In this document: positions 27,375-38,152 of the stretch, one piece after another
Position numbering within the stretch: position 1 is the stretch's first letter
How the letters are laid out: every line of letters starts with the position of its first letter
Made by a program: the position numbers and the translations under genes
Origin: Microbulbifer pacificus
GTDB lineage: Bacteria; Pseudomonadota; Gammaproteobacteria; Pseudomonadales; Cellvibrionaceae
Direction of reading: 5' to 3'
NCBI RefSeq assembly: GCF_033723955.1
Contig: NZ_CP137555.1
Location: 1,384,501-1,448,500, forward strand
DNA length: 64,000 bases
The notes under the pieces: model-generated
Databases searched by the model: none
The model's input: the letters and a program-made list of their open reading frames with translations, nothing else
Told to the model about the DNA's origin: nothing

Positions 27375-28721
27375 TTAACGGCGGCCGTAGCCTTGCAGAT
27401 TCGCCTTTTTCATCAACCCCTCGTACTGGTGAGACAGCAGGTGCGATTGAACCTGTGCCATGAAGTCCATCACTACGACCACAACGATCAGCAGCGAAGT
27501 ACCTCCCAAATAGAAGGGAATGTTCAGCCCGACCACCAGGAACTGCGGCAGCAGGGAGACCAGCGCGATGTAAACAGCACCCACCAGAGTCAGACGAGTC
27601 AGAACGGTGTCGATATAACGCGCGGTCTGTTCGCCGGGGCGGATACCGGGCACATAGGCACCGGATTTTTTCAGGTTGTCCGCTACTTCATTCGGGTTGA
27701 ACATCAACGCCGTATAGAAGAAGCAGAAGAAGCCAATCAACAGTGCGAACAGAATAATGTTCAGCGGCTGACCGGGACCCAACTGCAGTGCCATCCACTG
27801 CAGGATCTGGGCACCGATACCCTCGCCACCCTGACCGAACCACTGCGCAAGAGTCGCAGGGAACAGCAGGATACTGCTGGCAAAGATCACCGGAATCACA
27901 CCGGCCATATTGACCTTCAGCGGCAGGTGGCTGGACTGAGCCGCCGGCGCCTGGGAGTAACGACCAGCCTGACGACGTGCGTGGTTGATGGTGATACGGC
28001 GTTGGCCGCGCTCCATTACCACGACGAAGTACACAACAGCAATCGCTACGAAACCAATCGCCAGCAGCATCAGGATGTGCAGCTCACCCTGGCGCGCCTG
28101 CTCGAAAGCCTGGCCAATGGCACTGGGCAGACCAGCGACGATACCGGCAAAAATCAGCATGGAAATGCCGTTGCCAACACCGCGCTCCGTAATCTGCTCA
28201 CCCAGCCACATCATGAACACCGCACCGGTCACCAGTGACACAACGGCCACAAAGTAGAAACCGAAGGCCGGTTCAGCGGAATAAGCCAGGTTCTGACCGG
28301 CGAGACCAAAGGTCATACCGATGCCTTGAACCAGTGCCAGCAACACCGTCAGGTAACGGGTGTACTGGTTGATCTTACGGCGCCCTGCATCGCCTTCCTT
28401 CTTCAACGCCTCCAGCGAAGGCGTTACCGCGGTCATCAACTGCATGATGATGGACGCGGAGATGTACGGCATGATGCCGAGGGCCAGAATACTCATCCGC
28501 TCCAGTGCGCCACCGGAGAACATGTTGAACAGACCAAGGATGGTTCCCTGGTTCTGGTTAAACAGGTTCGCCAGCTTTTCCGGATCAATACCGGGCACCG
28601 GAATATGAGTTCCCAAACGATAAACAAGTATCGCGAGAAACAGAAAACGAAGGCGAGCCCAGAGCTCGCCTAATCCCTTGCCGTTACCCAGGGAGTTAAC
28701 ACCAGATCCTGGTCGTGCCAT
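27375..28721 (-). CDS. secY: Protein translocase subunit SecY
   Basis: The 448-residue protein has ten membrane spans. It has the SecY marks: [23 protein letters not shown] in the first span region, [15 protein letters not shown] (about residues 76-90), a plug region, and [26 protein letters not shown] in the cytoplasmic C-terminal loops. SecY forms the protein-conducting channel with SecE (encoded at 55169) and SecG. It lies 12 bp after rplO. Confidence 0.98.
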   Translation of the reverse strand: MARPGSGVNSLGNGKGLGELWARLRFLFLAILVYRLGTHIPVPGIDPEKLANLFNQNQGTILGLFNMFSGGALERMSILALGIMPYISASIIMQLMTAVTPSLEALKKEGDAGRRKINQYTRYLTVLLALVQGIGMTFGLAGQNLAYSAEPAFGFYFVAVVSLVTGAVFMMWLGEQITERGVGNGISMLIFAGIVAGLPSAIGQAFEQARQGELHILMLLAIGFVAIAVVYFVVVMERGQRRITINHARRQAGRYSQAPAAQSSHLPLKVNMAGVIPVIFASSILLFPATLAQWFGQGGEGIGAQILQWMALQLGPGQPLNIILFALLIGFFCFFYTALMFNPNEVADNLKKSGAYVPGIRPGEQTARYIDTVLTRLTLVGAVYIALVSLLPQFLVVGLNIPFYLGGTSLLIVVVVVMDFMAQVQSHLLSHQYEGLMKKANLQGYGRR

Positions 28722-28733
28722 TGGGGCCTCGAT

Positions 28734-29168
28734 TTAGTCTTCTACTTTTCCGCCAGCAGCTTCGATGGCTGCTTTAGCACCTTTGGTGACGCTCAGACCT
28801 TTCACGGTAACCGCTTTGGTCAGTTCACCAGACAGGAACACTTTGGCGCGTTTAATGTGGCCGCCGATAATATCGGCATTTTTCAGCGCTGCCAAATCAA
28901 TAGTGTCACCGTCTACCTTCGCCAGCTCCGCCAGACGCACTTCCGCTACAAAGCGGCCAACGCGAGAGGTGAAACCGTACTTCGGCAGGCGCTTCTGCAA
29001 AGGCATCTGACCGCCTTCGAAGCCCGGACGTACACGTCCGCCGGAACGGGATTTTTGACCCTTGTGGCCACGGCCACCGGTTTTACCCAGGCCGCTACCG
29101 ATACCACGACCAACACGCTTGGGAGCGTGCTTGTGGCCTTCAGCTGGAGACAACTCATTCAAACGCAT
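28734..29168 (-). CDS. rplO: 50S ribosomal protein L15
   Basis: The 144-residue protein has the glycine-rich start [27 protein letters not shown] (about residues 17-43), which threads into 23S rRNA, and a globular C terminus ending [12 protein letters not shown]. Its start directly follows the rpmD stop. Confidence 0.98.
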   Translation of the reverse strand: MRLNELSPAEGHKHAPKRVGRGIGSGLGKTGGRGHKGQKSRSGGRVRPGFEGGQMPLQKRLPKYGFTSRVGRFVAEVRLAELAKVDGDTIDLAALKNADIIGGHIKRAKVFLSGELTKAVTVKGLSVTKGAKAAIEAAGGKVED

Positions 29169-29169
29169 G

Positions 29170-29355
29170 TTATGCCTCCTCCACTTTTACGAGGTAATTC
29201 ACCTTGTTGATCATGCCGCGCACAGAGGGAGTGTCTTCCACTTCCACAGTGTGACCGATGCGACGCAGACCCAGACCAGCGACGCACGCCTGATGATTTT
29301 TCAGACGACCGGCGACGCTCTTGACCTGGGTGACTTTGATGGTCTTCTTAGCCAT
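29170..29355 (-). CDS. rpmD: 50S ribosomal protein L30
   Basis: The 61-residue protein ([32 protein letters not shown]) has the typical L30 fold and length. It lies between rpsE and rplO in spc operon order, 67 bp after rpsE and 1 bp before rplO. Confidence 0.97.
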   Translation of the reverse strand: MAKKTIKVTQVKSVAGRLKNHQACVAGLGLRRIGHTVEVEDTPSVRGMINKVNYLVKVEEA

Positions 29356-29422
29356 GACTCATTCACTCAAAGCAAGTTCAGATCGGGCCACAGCGATTCT
29401 GCTGCTGTGACCCGGAACCGAA

Positions 29423-29932
29423 TCAGTTCAGGATTTCTTCCACAGACTTGCCGCGCTTGGCAGCAACGTCTTCTGGGCTACTCATTTTGCCCAGCGCACT
29501 GAAGGTGGCGCGAACGACGTTTACCGGATTGGTAGAGCCGTAGCACTTGGCCAGTACGTTGTGGACACCAGCCATTTCCAGTACGGAGCGCATGGCACCG
29601 CCGGCAATAACACCGGTACCCTGGGAAGCGGGCTGCATGTAAACCTTGGAACCGCCGTGACGACCGTTGGTAGCGTACTGAATGGTGTCACCGTTCAGGT
29701 CTACCTGGATCATATTGCGACGCGCAGCTTCCATTGCCTTCTGGATGGCAACCGGCACTTCACGCGCCTTGCCACGACCGAAACCGACACGGCCATTGCC
29801 GTCGCCAACTACGGTCAGAGCGGTGAACGCGAAAATACGACCACCCTTTACGGTTTTGGCAACACGGTTGACCTGGACCAGTTTCTCCTGGAGGCCTTCG
29901 TCGTTGCCTTTCTCGACTTTTTCTCTAGCCAT
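29423..29932 (-). CDS. rpsE: 30S ribosomal protein S5
   Basis: The 169-residue protein has the S5 double-stranded-RNA-binding-like domain ([43 protein letters not shown], about residues 18-60) and the C-terminal domain with [26 protein letters not shown]. The loop around residues 22-32, linked to spectinomycin resistance in other bacteria, looks ordinary. Confidence 0.98.
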   Translation of the reverse strand: MAREKVEKGNDEGLQEKLVQVNRVAKTVKGGRIFAFTALTVVGDGNGRVGFGRGKAREVPVAIQKAMEAARRNMIQVDLNGDTIQYATNGRHGGSKVYMQPASQGTGVIAGGAMRSVLEMAGVHNVLAKCYGSTNPVNVVRATFSALGKMSSPEDVAAKRGKSVEEILN

Positions 29933-29942
29933 AACTCAACCC

Positions 29943-30293
29943 TTAGAATTTCAGACCGGCTTCACGGGCAGCGTCTGCCAGGGCCTTAACACGGCCGTGG
30001 TATTTGAACCCGCTACGATCGAAGGCTACCGCTTCAACGCCGGCGGCTTTCGCGCGCTCAGCGATCAGGGTACCAACGGCTGTAGCAGCGTCGACGTTAC
30101 CGGTTTTGCTTTCACGCAGGTCCTTGTCCAGAGTAGAGGCTGAGGCCAATACCTTGTCGCCGTCGGCAGACAGGATCTGTGCGTAAATGTGGCGGGGCGT
30201 GCGGTTCACTGTCAGGCGAACGGCGCCCAGCTCACGCATTTTGGCGCGGGCACGACGTGCACGACGCAAGCGAGATTGCTTTTTAACGTTCAT
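29943..30293 (-). CDS. rplR: 50S ribosomal protein L18
   Basis: The 116-residue protein starts [19 protein letters not shown] and contains the 5S-rRNA-binding region [25 protein letters not shown], ending [26 protein letters not shown]. It binds 5S rRNA with L5. It follows rplF by 9 bp. Confidence 0.98.
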   Translation of the reverse strand: MNVKKQSRLRRARRARAKMRELGAVRLTVNRTPRHIYAQILSADGDKVLASASTLDKDLRESKTGNVDAATAVGTLIAERAKAAGVEAVAFDRSGFKYHGRVKALADAAREAGLKF

Positions 30294-30302
30294 ATCTATG
30301 CC

Positions 30303-30836
30303 TTACTTCTTCTTGGCCTCTTTGCGATACACACGCTCGTCAGCGTAACGGACACCCTTACCTTTGTAGGGCTCCGGCGGACGGAACGCGCGGATCTCAG
30401 CGGCCACTTGACCTAACAGCTGCTTGTCGCTGCTCTTCAGTACGATCTCAGTCTGAGTCGGAGTTTCGGCGGTCACGCCTTCCGGCAGATCGTAATCGAC
30501 CGGGTGGGAGAAGCCGAGGCTCAGGTTAACGGACTTACCGGCGGCTTTCGCACGGTAACCCACGCCGACCAGTTGCAGTTTCTTTTCGAAACCCTGACTG
30601 ACACCGACCACCATATTGCTAACCAGCGCGCGGGTAGTACCGGCGAGGGCACGTGCCTGCTTGGAACCATTGCGTGCAGCAAAGGTCAGCTGGTTTTCTT
30701 CCTGCTTCACTTCCACATCGCTGTGGGCAGAGAGGTTCAGGTTGCCATTTCCGCCTTTAATTACGATGTCCTGACCTTTCAGGTCTACGGAAACGCCAGC
30801 GGGGATGCTTACGGGACTATTAGCTACTCGAGACAT
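30303..30836 (-). CDS. rplF: 50S ribosomal protein L6
   Basis: The 177-residue protein has the two repeated L6 domains and the signature [24 protein letters not shown] at the C terminus. It lies near the sarcin-ricin loop in the 50S subunit. It is spaced normally between rpsH and rplR. Confidence 0.98.
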   Translation of the reverse strand: MSRVANSPVSIPAGVSVDLKGQDIVIKGGNGNLNLSAHSDVEVKQEENQLTFAARNGSKQARALAGTTRALVSNMVVGVSQGFEKKLQLVGVGYRAKAAGKSVNLSLGFSHPVDYDLPEGVTAETPTQTEIVLKSSDKQLLGQVAAEIRAFRPPEPYKGKGVRYADERVYRKEAKKK

Positions 30837-30848
30837 ATCAACCCCCGC

Positions 30849-31241
30849 TTAGAATACGGTGCAGAGCACTTCGCCGCCGACACCAGCCTGACGGGCCGCA
30901 CGATCGGTCATCACACCCTTGGAGGTGGAGACGATAGCGATACCCAGGCCACCGCGAACGGAAGGCAGTGCTTTTTTACCGGTGTAAGCGCGCAGGCCAG
31001 GACGGGAAACCCGATCCAGCTCCGCGATTACCGGCTTACCCTGGAAGTATTTCAGTTCGATGGTCAGCTCGGGCTTGGCGCCTTCGCTCACAGCAACGTC
31101 AGAAACATAACCTTCGTTCTTCAGAACGTTGGCTACGGCTACTTTCAGTTTTGAAGAAGGCATAGAAACACTGCCCTTTCCGCGCGCCAGGGCGTTGCGG
31201 ACGCGGGTCAGCATATCTGCCAACGGATCTTGCATACTCAT
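30849..31241 (-). CDS. rpsH: 30S ribosomal protein S8
   Basis: The 130-residue protein starts [22 protein letters not shown] and ends with the [25 protein letters not shown] signature. In E. coli S8 also represses the spc operon by binding near the rplE start; whether that site exists here was not established. Confidence 0.98.
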   Translation of the reverse strand: MSMQDPLADMLTRVRNALARGKGSVSMPSSKLKVAVANVLKNEGYVSDVAVSEGAKPELTIELKYFQGKPVIAELDRVSRPGLRAYTGKKALPSVRGGLGIAIVSTSKGVMTDRAARQAGVGGEVLCTVF

Positions 31242-31267
31242 TACTTAAGACTCCTCAAGTCTGCCTT

Positions 31268-31573
31268 TTACCAGCTGGACTTAACCAGACCGGGGACATC
31301 ACCACGCATGGCGGCTTCACGCAATTTGTTACGGCACAGGCCGAATTTGCGGTAGACAGCGTGGGGGCGACCAGTGATCCGACAGCGACGTTGCTGACGA
31401 GTCGGGCTTGCATCGCGCGGCAATTGTTGCAGCTTGAGTTGAGCCTCCCAGCGCTCTTCATCAGAAGCGCTGGCACTGGCGATGATCGCCTTCAGCTCTT
31501 GACGCTTTTCGGCGTACTTAGCTGCGGTTCGAGCGCGCTTTACTTCACGCGCAATCATGGATTTCTTCGCCAT
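31268..31573 (-). CDS. rpsN: 30S ribosomal protein S14 (long, zinc-free form)
   Basis: The 101-residue protein ([20 protein letters not shown]) is the long C- form without the four zinc cysteines; only two cysteines are present, not in a CXXC arrangement. It contains the [28 protein letters not shown] signature. It lies between rplE and rpsH. Confidence 0.98.
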   Translation of the reverse strand: MAKKSMIAREVKRARTAAKYAEKRQELKAIIASASASDEERWEAQLKLQQLPRDASPTRQQRRCRITGRPHAVYRKFGLCRNKLREAAMRGDVPGLVKSSW

Positions 31574-31582
31574 GGAATCCTC

Positions 31583-32122
31583 TTAACCCTTGAAAGGGAA
31601 GTTGAATGCTTTCAGCAGTGCACGACCTTGGTCGTCGTTGGCCGCTGTAGTAGTGATACAAATATCCAGACCGCGGATCTTGTCTACTTTGTCGTAGTCA
31701 ATTTCCGGGAAGATGATTTGTTCGGTTACACCCATCGAGAAGTTACCACGACCGTCGAACTGCTTCGGGCTGATGCCACGGAAGTCGCGAATACGCGGAA
31801 TCGCGATACCGATCAGACGCTCCAGGAACTCGTACATACGCTCGCCGCGCAGAGTTACCTTACAGCCGATCGGCCAGCCATCACGGATCTTGAAGCCCGC
31901 AATTGACTTGCGAGCATTGGTGATGATGGGTTTTTGACCAGTGATGGCAGTCATGTCACTGACTGCGTGTTCCAGCACCTTTTTGTCACCAACCGCTTCA
32001 CCAACACCCATGTTGATGGTGATTTTGGTGATGCGAGGCACTGCCATCACATTCTCGATACCCAGCTCTTCTTTCAGCTTGGGCGCGAGTTCTTTGGTAT
32101 AGAGCTCTTTAAGCCTTGCCAT
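31583..32122 (-). CDS. rplE: 50S ribosomal protein L5
   Basis: The 179-residue protein begins [16 protein letters not shown]. An upstream in-frame GTG exists but lies inside the AGGTGG ribosome-binding site, so the ATG at 32120-32122 is the start. It has the [26 protein letters not shown] signature (about residues 69-94). L5 binds 5S rRNA and contacts the P-site tRNA. Confidence 0.98.
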   Translation of the reverse strand: MARLKELYTKELAPKLKEELGIENVMAVPRITKITINMGVGEAVGDKKVLEHAVSDMTAITGQKPIITNARKSIAGFKIRDGWPIGCKVTLRGERMYEFLERLIGIAIPRIRDFRGISPKQFDGRGNFSMGVTEQIIFPEIDYDKVDKIRGLDICITTTAANDDQGRALLKAFNFPFKG

Positions 32123-32136
32123 TTTTTCCACCTGAC

Positions 32137-32454
32137 TTATGCGTCAACGGCATCGCCGCTGGATTTGAAGACGCGGATCTTAGTACCGTCTTCCAGTACT
32201 TTAAAGCCTACCCGGTCAGCTTTCTGGGTGCTCGGGTTGAAAATGGCCACGTTGGAGGCCTGGATAGCGGCCTCTTTCTCAACGATGCCACCAGCAACAC
32301 CCAGTTGTGGATTCGGCTTCTGGTGTTTTTTGATCATCTGAACACCGGATACGATCAGGCGACCGTCATTCAGCACCTTGCGTACGGTGCCGCGCTTGCC
32401 TTTGTCGCGACCGGCGATAACGATCACTTCGTCGTCACGCTTGATCTTGCGCAT
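32137..32454 (-). CDS. rplX: 50S ribosomal protein L24
   Basis: The 105-residue protein has a KOW motif near the N terminus ([21 protein letters not shown], about residues 7-27), and [23 protein letters not shown]24 starts 50S assembly by binding 23S rRNA domain I. It lies 14 bp before rplE. Confidence 0.98.
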   Translation of the reverse strand: MRKIKRDDEVIVIAGRDKGKRGTVRKVLNDGRLIVSGVQMIKKHQKPNPQLGVAGGIVEKEAAIQASNVAIFNPSTQKADRVGFKVLEDGTKIRVFKSSGDAVDA

Positions 32455-32474
32455 GTCTTTTCTCCACTCGTGGC

Positions 32475-32843
32475 TTAGATAACTTCGGGAGCCAGTGAGA
32501 TGATCTTCATGAACTTCTCACCGCGCAGCTCGCGAGTTACCGGGCCAAAAATACGGGTGCCGACCGGCGCCAAGTTGTTGTTCAGCAACACCGCAGCGTT
32601 GTCGTCAAACTTGATCAGGGAACCATCAGCGCGACGCACACCTTTTCTGGTGCGAACCACAACTGCGTTCATTACCTGACCCTTTTTCACTTTACCGCGT
32701 GGAATTGCTTCCTTAACGGTCACTTTAATGATGTCGCCCACGCTGGCGTAGCGACGGTGGGAGCCGCCCAGCACCTTGATGCACATGACGCGGCGAGCCC
32801 CACTGTTATCGGCTACTTCTAAGTAGGATTCGGCTTGAATCAT
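32475..32843 (-). CDS. rplN: 50S ribosomal protein L14
   Basis: The 122-residue protein has the invariant L14 pattern [28 protein letters not shown] and the [29 protein letters not shown] terminus. It forms part of the intersubunit bridge B8. It follows rpsQ by 34 bp. Confidence 0.98.
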   Translation of the reverse strand: MIQAESYLEVADNSGARRVMCIKVLGGSHRRYASVGDIIKVTVKEAIPRGKVKKGQVMNAVVVRTRKGVRRADGSLIKFDDNAAVLLNNNLAPVGTRIFGPVTRELRGEKFMKIISLAPEVI

Positions 32844-32877
32844 CGTTCCTCTCCGAAACTCTTCAATGCGCTAGGGG

Positions 32878-33141
32878 TTAAACCTTCGCCGCACGCTCTA
32901 CAATTTGCTGCAAGGACCAGGACTTGCTCTTGGACAGCGGACGAGATTCTTCAATGATTACGACATCGCCGATGCCGCATTCATTGTTTTCGTCATGTGC
33001 CTTGAGCTTGGTGGACTTGCTCACGATTTTGCCGTAGATCGGGTGCTTCACACGGCGCTCGATCAAAACGGTGATGGTTTTATCCATCTTGTCACTCACG
33101 ACCTTGCCGGTCAGAGTACGCTTCAGTTTTGCTTCAGCCAT
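32878..33141 (-). CDS. rpsQ: 30S ribosomal protein S17
   Basis: The 87-residue OB-fold protein contains [31 protein letters not shown] and the [18 protein letters not shown] signature (about residues 58-75). It binds helices 7 and 11 of 16S rRNA. It lies 2 bp after rpmC. Confidence 0.98.
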   Translation of the reverse strand: MAEAKLKRTLTGKVVSDKMDKTITVLIERRVKHPIYGKIVSKSTKLKAHDENNECGIGDVVIIEESRPLSKSKSWSLQQIVERAAKV

Positions 33142-33143
33142 GA

Positions 33144-33335
33144 TCAGTTACCTGCCTTCTCAGTCAAAACAGTCTTAATGCGAGCAATGTCGCGACGAGT
33201 CTGCTTCAGCAGATGGGTCTGAGTCAGCTGACCGGTGGACTTCTGCATACGCAGCTTGAATTGAGCTTCAAGCTGGCTCAGCAGTTCCTGGTTCAGTTCT
33301 TCAACTGACTTTGAGCGTAGATCTGCAGTCTTCAT
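33144..33335 (-). CDS. rpmC: 50S ribosomal protein L29
   Basis: The 63-residue helical hairpin protein starts [19 protein letters not shown]. The ATG at 33333-33335 overlaps the rplP stop as TGATG, so translational coupling is likely; a GTG one codon upstream is less probable. It has the [16 protein letters not shown] signature of L29. Confidence 0.96.
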   Translation of the reverse strand: MKTADLRSKSVEELNQELLSQLEAQFKLRMQKSTGQLTQTHLLKQTRRDIARIKTVLTEKAGN

Positions 33336-33748
33336 CACATCACCGAACGCTTAACGAAAGTTGTCTTTACAGGCAGCTTGGCTGCAGCGAGATCAAATGC
33401 CTCACGAGCCAGTTCTTCGGAAACACCCTCCATTTCATAGAGGACTTTGCCCGGTTGAATCTGGGCAACCCAGTACTCAACGCCACCCTTACCTTTACCC
33501 ATCCGCACTTCAAGAGGCTTGTTGGTGATGGGTTTGTCTGGAAACACACGAATCCAGATCTTGCCGCCACGCTTAACGTGACGAGTCATTGCGCGACGAG
33601 CCGCTTCGATCTGGCGCGCAGTAATGCGACCGCGACCGATGGCCTTAAGGCCGAACTCGCCAAAGCTCACTTTGGAGCCGCGCTGGGAAAGACCGCGGTT
33701 GCGACCCTTCTGTACCTTGCGGAATTTTGTACGCTTCGGTTGTAGCAT
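33335..33748 (-). CDS. rplP: 50S ribosomal protein L16
   Basis: The 137-residue protein starts [19 protein letters not shown] and has the signature [19 protein letters not shown] (about residues 74-92) with the RMGKGKG loop that reaches the peptidyl-transferase region. It lies 11 bp after rpsC and overlaps rpmC. Confidence 0.98.
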   Translation of the reverse strand: MLQPKRTKFRKVQKGRNRGLSQRGSKVSFGEFGLKAIGRGRITARQIEAARRAMTRHVKRGGKIWIRVFPDKPITNKPLEVRMGKGKGGVEYWVAQIQPGKVLYEMEGVSEELAREAFDLAAAKLPVKTTFVKRSVM

Positions 33749-33759
33749 CTGCGCACCCC

Positions 33760-34440
33760 TTAATTAGCAGCTTTCTTGCGAGTCTTCGCTGGCTTCTCTT
33801 CGGGGATTTCGTCACCGATGACTTCGCCTTTGAAGATCCAAACTTTCACACCGATGATGCCGTAGGTAGTACTGGCTTCATAAGTGCCGTAGTCGATGTT
33901 GGCACGCAGAGTGTGCAGCGGTACACGACCTTCACGGTACCATTCGGTACGCGCGATCTCGGCGCCGCCCAGACGGCCGCTCACCTGGATCTTGATACCT
34001 TCTGCGCCCTGACGCATGGCGTTCTGTACGGCGCGCTTCATGGCGCGACGGAACATAACGCGACGCTCCAGCTGCTGGGCAACGTTCTGGGCTACCAGAG
34101 TGGCGTCCAGATCCGGCTTGCGCACTTCTTCGATGTCGATGTGCACCGGCACGCCCATCTGAGCGGTCAGGTCGTTGCGCAGACGCTCTACGTCTTCACC
34201 TTTCTTACCGATCACGATGCCCGGACGCGCAGTGTGAATAATCACACGAGCGGTGTTGGCCGGACGTTCGATCTCGATGCGGCTCACGGAAGCGTGGGCC
34301 AGCTTCTTGCGAATGTATTCGCGAACTTTCAGGTCCGTGTACAGCTTGTCTGCGTACTCGTCACTGCCGGCATACCACACAGAGGTATGCTTTTTAACGA
34401 TACCCAGACGAATGCCGGTAGGATGTACTTTTTGTCCCAT
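33760..34440 (-). CDS. rpsC: 30S ribosomal protein S3
   Basis: The 226-residue protein has an N-terminal KH domain (about 40-105; [22 protein letters not shown]) and the C-terminal S3 domain ([40 protein letters not shown], about 155-194). It lies at the mRNA entry channel. The C terminus is Lys/Ala-rich ([13 protein letters not shown]). Confidence 0.98.
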   Translation of the reverse strand: MGQKVHPTGIRLGIVKKHTSVWYAGSDEYADKLYTDLKVREYIRKKLAHASVSRIEIERPANTARVIIHTARPGIVIGKKGEDVERLRNDLTAQMGVPVHIDIEEVRKPDLDATLVAQNVAQQLERRVMFRRAMKRAVQNAMRQGAEGIKIQVSGRLGGAEIARTEWYREGRVPLHTLRANIDYGTYEASTTYGIIGVKVWIFKGEVIGDEIPEEKPAKTRKKAAN

Positions 34441-34459
34441 GGTTTTATCGCCTGCTCTG

Positions 34460-34792
34460 TTATTTCTCGGCTACTTTCACAGTGATGTGACAAGTACGCT
34501 TGAAAATGCGGTCAGCACGACCCTTGGCGCGCGGTTTAATGCGCTTCATGGTCATACCTTCATCTACGAAGACGGTGGAAACCTTCAGCTCGTCTACGTC
34601 AGCACCTTCATTGTGCTCGGCGTTGGCGATGGCAGATTCCAGAACCTTCTTGATGATCTCGGCACCCTTCTTGTGGCTGAAAGCCAGGATATCCAGGGCT
34701 TCCTCGACACCTTTACCGCGAATCTGATCTGCTACCAGACGCGCTTTCTGTGCCGACAGACGAGCACCGCGTAATTTTGCTTGTACTTCCAT
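34460..34792 (-). CDS. rplV: 50S ribosomal protein L22
   Basis: The 110-residue protein ([26 protein letters not shown]) has the extended beta-hairpin that lines the exit tunnel, ending [27 protein letters not shown]. The hairpin sequence shows none of the short deletions known from macrolide-resistant strains. Confidence 0.98.
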   Translation of the reverse strand: MEVQAKLRGARLSAQKARLVADQIRGKGVEEALDILAFSHKKGAEIIKKVLESAIANAEHNEGADVDELKVSTVFVDEGMTMKRIKPRAKGRADRIFKRTCHITVKVAEK

Positions 34793-34807
34793 CTTTATAA
34801 CCTCGGC

Positions 34808-35086
34808 TTAGCGCTTCTTCGCTTTCTTATCCGCGGCGTGGCCACGGTAAGTGCGGGTAGCAGCAAACTCGCCCAGCTTGTGGCCAACCATTTCTTCGTT
34901 GACCAGCACAGGCACGTGTTGACGACCGTTGTGCACGGCAATCGTCAGTCCAACCATTTCCGGCATAATCATGGAACGGCGGGACCAGGTTTTAATCGGT
35001 CGACGATCATTGGATTCAATCGCCGCCTCCACCTTCTTGATCAGATGCAGATCAATGAAGGGACCTTTCTTTAATGAGCGTGGCAC
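34808..35086 (-). CDS. rpsS: 30S ribosomal protein S19
   Basis: The 92-residue protein ([22 protein letters not shown]) has the signature [23 protein letters not shown] at the C terminus. It lies in the 30S head and forms a bridge to the 50S subunit. It precedes rplV by 15 bp. Confidence 0.98.
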   Translation of the reverse strand: MPRSLKKGPFIDLHLIKKVEAAIESNDRRPIKTWSRRSMIMPEMVGLTIAVHNGRQHVPVLVNEEMVGHKLGEFAATRTYRGHAADKKAKKR

Positions 35087-35123
35087 TGTCGATTCCTCTC
35101 TAGCAGCTCAGACATCGCGCGGC

Positions 35124-35948
35124 TTATTTGCCGCGACGACGTACAATCATGTTGTCGGTGCGCTTGTTCTTACGCGTTTTCTTACCCTTGGTCGGAACAC
35201 CCCATGGCGTCACTGGGTGACGACCACCGGAGGTACGACCCTCACCACCACCATGCGGGTGGTCTACCGGGTTCATCGCCACACCGCGAACGGTCGGGCG
35301 AACACCGCGCCAGCGTTTTGCACCGGCTTTACCCAGCTTGCGCAGGCTGTGCTCGGAGTTGCTCACTTCACCCAGGGTGGCGCGGCACTCGGTCAGAACC
35401 TTACGCATTTCGCCAGAACGCAGACGTACAGTCGCGTACTGACCATCACGGGCAACCAGCTGAACAGAGGCACCGGCAGAGCGGGCCAGCTGAGCGCCTT
35501 TACCAGGCTTCAGCTCGATACCGTGAATTACGGAACCAACCGGGATGTTGCGCAGCGGCAGGGTGTTACCCACAGCGATCGGCGCAGCGTCACCAGACTG
35601 GATTTTTGCACCGGCCTGCAGGCCTTTCGGTGCAATGATGTAACGACGCTCGCCGTCGGCGTAGCACACCAGAGCGATGTGTGCGCTGCGGTTCGGGTCG
35701 TATTCCAGGCGCTCAACAGTGGCAGTAATGCCATCTTTGTTACGCTTGAAATCCACCATGCGGTAGTGTTGCTTGTGACCACCACCGATATGACGAGTGG
35801 TAATGCGACCGTTGTTGTTACGACCACCAGTCTTGGACTTCTTCTCTACCAGCGGTGCATAGGGCGCGCCCTTGTGCAGCTCAGAGTTGACGATCTTGAC
35901 CAGGTGACGACGGCCGGCTGAGGTCGGTTTTGTTTTTACAATAGCCAT
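35124..35948 (-). CDS. rplB: 50S ribosomal protein L2
   Basis: The 274-residue protein is the standard length. It has the [30 protein letters not shown] signature near residues 223-247 with the histidine needed for peptidyl-transferase activity, and a basic C terminus ([21 protein letters not shown]). It lies 14 bp after rplW. Confidence 0.98.
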   Translation of the reverse strand: MAIVKTKPTSAGRRHLVKIVNSELHKGAPYAPLVEKKSKTGGRNNNGRITTRHIGGGHKQHYRMVDFKRNKDGITATVERLEYDPNRSAHIALVCYADGERRYIIAPKGLQAGAKIQSGDAAPIAVGNTLPLRNIPVGSVIHGIELKPGKGAQLARSAGASVQLVARDGQYATVRLRSGEMRKVLTECRATLGEVSNSEHSLRKLGKAGAKRWRGVRPTVRGVAMNPVDHPHGGGEGRTSGGRHPVTPWGVPTKGKKTRKNKRTDNMIVRRRGK

Positions 35949-35962
35949 TGCAACTTTCCCCT

Positions 35963-36259
35963 TTACTCAGCAGCTTCGAAGTTGATGTCGCTGCCTTCGG
36001 CCAGACGAACGTAGGCTTTTTTCCAATCGTTGCGCTGACCAACGCCGTAGCGAGTGCGCTTGGTTTTGCCTTTTACGTTCACGGTGCGAACCTGCTCAAC
36101 AGAAACATTGAACAGTTTTTCGACCGCGGCCTTGATATCGGCTTTGGAAGCGTCGGTGGTAACTTTGAAAACTACCTGGTTGGCGGAATCCGCCAGCACA
36201 GCAGCCTTCTCGGAAATTACCGGGCCCAGCAGTACTTTGTAGAGTCGCTCTTGGATCAT
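35963..36259 (-). CDS. rplW: 50S ribosomal protein L23
   Basis: The 98-residue protein ([24 protein letters not shown]) contains the signature [26 protein letters not shown]23 lies at the tunnel exit and docks trigger factor and SRP. Its start overlaps the rplD stop by 4 nt (ATGA), so the two are coupled. Confidence 0.98.
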   Translation of the reverse strand: MIQERLYKVLLGPVISEKAAVLADSANQVVFKVTTDASKADIKAAVEKLFNVSVEQVRTVNVKGKTKRTRYGVGQRNDWKKAYVRLAEGSDINFEAAE

Positions 36260-36870
36260 CCCAGCACCTCATCAATTTTCTTGAGTGCAGAAACGGTAAC
36301 CACGACCTTGTCAAAGCGAATCAGGCTTACCGGATCGATACCCTGTACATCGCGGACATCGATCTTGTGCAGGTTGCGCGCGGCCAGGTAGAGGTTTTCG
36401 TTAACCTCTTCGGTCACGATCAACGCGTCAGTCAGATCGTACTGAGCCAGTTTGGTTACCAGTTGTTTGGTCTTTGGCGCGTCAACGTCGAAAGACTCAA
36501 CTACAACCAGACGCTCCTGACGAGCCAGCTCGGAGAGAATGCAGCGCAGTGCAGCGCGGTACATTTTCTTGTTCAGCTTTACACTGTGATCACGCGGCAC
36601 AGCGGCGAAGGTTACGCCACCAGTACGCCACAGCGGGCTGCGAGTGGTACCAGCACGAGCACGACCAGTGCCCTTCTGACGCCACGGCTTCTTGCCGCCA
36701 CCGGATACATCGGAGCGACTTTTTTGAGCCTTGGTACCCTGACGAGCGCCTGCCATGTAGGCAACCACTGCCTGGTGCACCAGGTCCTGATTGAATTCAC
36801 GACCGAAAGTCACTTCAGAAACTGCAACAGTGCCTTTAGCGCCTTCGGGAGTAGCGATATTCAGTTCCAT
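36256..36870 (-). CDS. rplD: 50S ribosomal protein L4
   Basis: The 204-residue protein has the extended tunnel loop ([34 protein letters not shown], about residues 40-73). In E. coli L4 also represses its own S10 operon by a leader attenuator, but here the operon leader seems too short for that structure. Confidence 0.98.
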   Translation of the reverse strand: MELNIATPEGAKGTVAVSEVTFGREFNQDLVHQAVVAYMAGARQGTKAQKSRSDVSGGGKKPWRQKGTGRARAGTTRSPLWRTGGVTFAAVPRDHSVKLNKKMYRAALRCILSELARQERLVVVESFDVDAPKTKQLVTKLAQYDLTDALIVTEEVNENLYLAARNLHKIDVRDVQGIDPVSLIRFDKVVVTVSALKKIDEVLG

Positions 36871-36888
36871 ATCTATTTACCCTCAGCC

Positions 36889-37524
36889 TTAGGCTTTTAC
36901 TGCCGGACGAACGATTACGTCGCCACCGGGCGCACCAGGAACGGCGCCTTTCACCAGCAGCAAGTTACGCTCGACGTCTACACGAACCACTTCCAGGTTT
37001 TGCGTGGTAACACGCTCAGCACCCATGTGACCGGCCATTTTCTTGCCTTTCCACACGCGGCCAGGAGTCTGGCACTGACCGATAGAGCCGGGTGCGCGGT
37101 GAGACAGAGAGTTACCGTGAGTAGCGTCCTGGGTACGGAAGTTCCAGCGCTTGATACCGCCTTGGAAACCTTTACCTTTGGAAGTGCCGGTTACGTCAAT
37201 CTTCTGGCCAGCTTCAAAGCTAGCAACAGTGATTTCAGAACCGATTTCGAAGGACTCGTCAGAACCGTCAGTGCGCAGTTCGAAGAGTGCAGAGCCAGCC
37301 TCAGTGTTGGCTTTGGCGAAGTGGCCCGCGAGGGGCTTGGAGACACGGGAAGCCTTACGGGAACCCACAGTTACCTGAACTGCGGTGTAGCCATCAGTTT
37401 CCAGAGTTTTCACCTGAGTGACGCGATTCGGAGCTACCTCGATAACAGTTACCGGGATAGACGCGCCATCTTCAGTGAAGATGCGAGTCATGCCGCTCTT
37501 GCGGCCGACAATACCTATAGTCAT
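36889..37524 (-). CDS. rplC: 50S ribosomal protein L3
   Basis: The 211-residue protein ([29 protein letters not shown]) has the [30 protein letters not shown] loop that reaches the peptidyl-transferase centre (about residues 130-160). The glutamine of GQCQTP is the site methylated by PrmB in relatives. It is 110 bp after rpsJ. Confidence 0.98.
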   Translation of the reverse strand: MTIGIVGRKSGMTRIFTEDGASIPVTVIEVAPNRVTQVKTLETDGYTAVQVTVGSRKASRVSKPLAGHFAKANTEAGSALFELRTDGSDESFEIGSEITVASFEAGQKIDVTGTSKGKGFQGGIKRWNFRTQDATHGNSLSHRAPGSIGQCQTPGRVWKGKKMAGHMGAERVTTQNLEVVRVDVERNLLLVKGAVPGAPGGDVIVRPAVKA

Positions 37525-37634
37525 CTTTTCAACCTCTCAGTGCACGGGGCTTTAACCCACTGCGGCCGCCCAATTTCAGAGCGTTACACTACCCAGACCT
37601 TTTTCGCCTGGGATTCGGTAGTTAATTTGAAGTG

Positions 37635-37946
37635 TTAGCCGAGACTGATCTGAACCTCAACACCGGCCGCCAGATCGAGCTTCATCAGCGCGTCGACGGT
37701 TTTCTCGGTAGGCTCGACAATGTCCAGCAAACGCTTGTGAGTACGAATCTCGTACTGGTCACGCGCGTCTTTGTTGACGTGCGGAGAAATCAGTACGGTG
37801 TACTTCTCTTTACGAGTCGGCAGCGGAATGGGACCGCGTACTTGAGCGCCAGTGCGCTTGGCCGTCTCTACAATCTCCTGAGTAGAGGTATCGATCAGCT
37901 TGTGATCGAAAGCCTTCAGGCGAATTCGGATGCGTTGACCCTGCAT
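37635..37946 (-). CDS. rpsJ: 30S ribosomal protein S10 (NusE)
   Basis: The 103-residue protein begins [21 protein letters not shown]. The frame is open five codons further but the family start and length fix the ATG at 37944-37946. S10 also acts as NusE in antitermination. It is the first gene of the S10 operon, about 68 nt after the transcription start predicted from the promoter at 38022-38050. Confidence 0.98.
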   Translation of the reverse strand: MQGQRIRIRLKAFDHKLIDTSTQEIVETAKRTGAQVRGPIPLPTRKEKYTVLISPHVNKDARDQYEIRTHKRLLDIVEPTEKTVDALMKLDLAAGVEVQISLG

Positions 37947-38021
37947 GGAATCAAACTCCAATCATTTAAACCAAAGAACGTCCTTTTACACAGCCCCGAG
38001 GGCGGGCGAAAAGGAGCGCGA

Positions 38022-38050
38022 AGTCTACGGGCGATTATTTGATCTGTCAA
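38022..38050 (-). promoter_or_regulatory. Promoter of the S10 operon
   Basis: On the minus strand TTGACA (38045-38050) and TAGACT (38022-38027) are 17 bp apart, followed by the GC-rich discriminator TCGCGCTCC. Transcription should start near 38014, leaving a leader of only about 68 nt before rpsJ. This is a near-consensus promoter for the 11-gene S10 operon. Confidence 0.85.
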
Positions 38051-38152
38051 CACAGTTCAAGAAACAAACCGCAGCGGCGCAATTTCGAGCTGCGCCGATG
38101 CGAACCTACACTAGAGCAAGCCAACGAGATCCACCTTCAGGAGGGCCAGCTC

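Noticed and set aside
27108..28238. A 376-codon plus-strand frame from the rpmJ spacer through secY
   Set aside because: It runs antisense through rpmJ and secY. The real rpmJ gene is the 38-codon minus-strand gene inside it.
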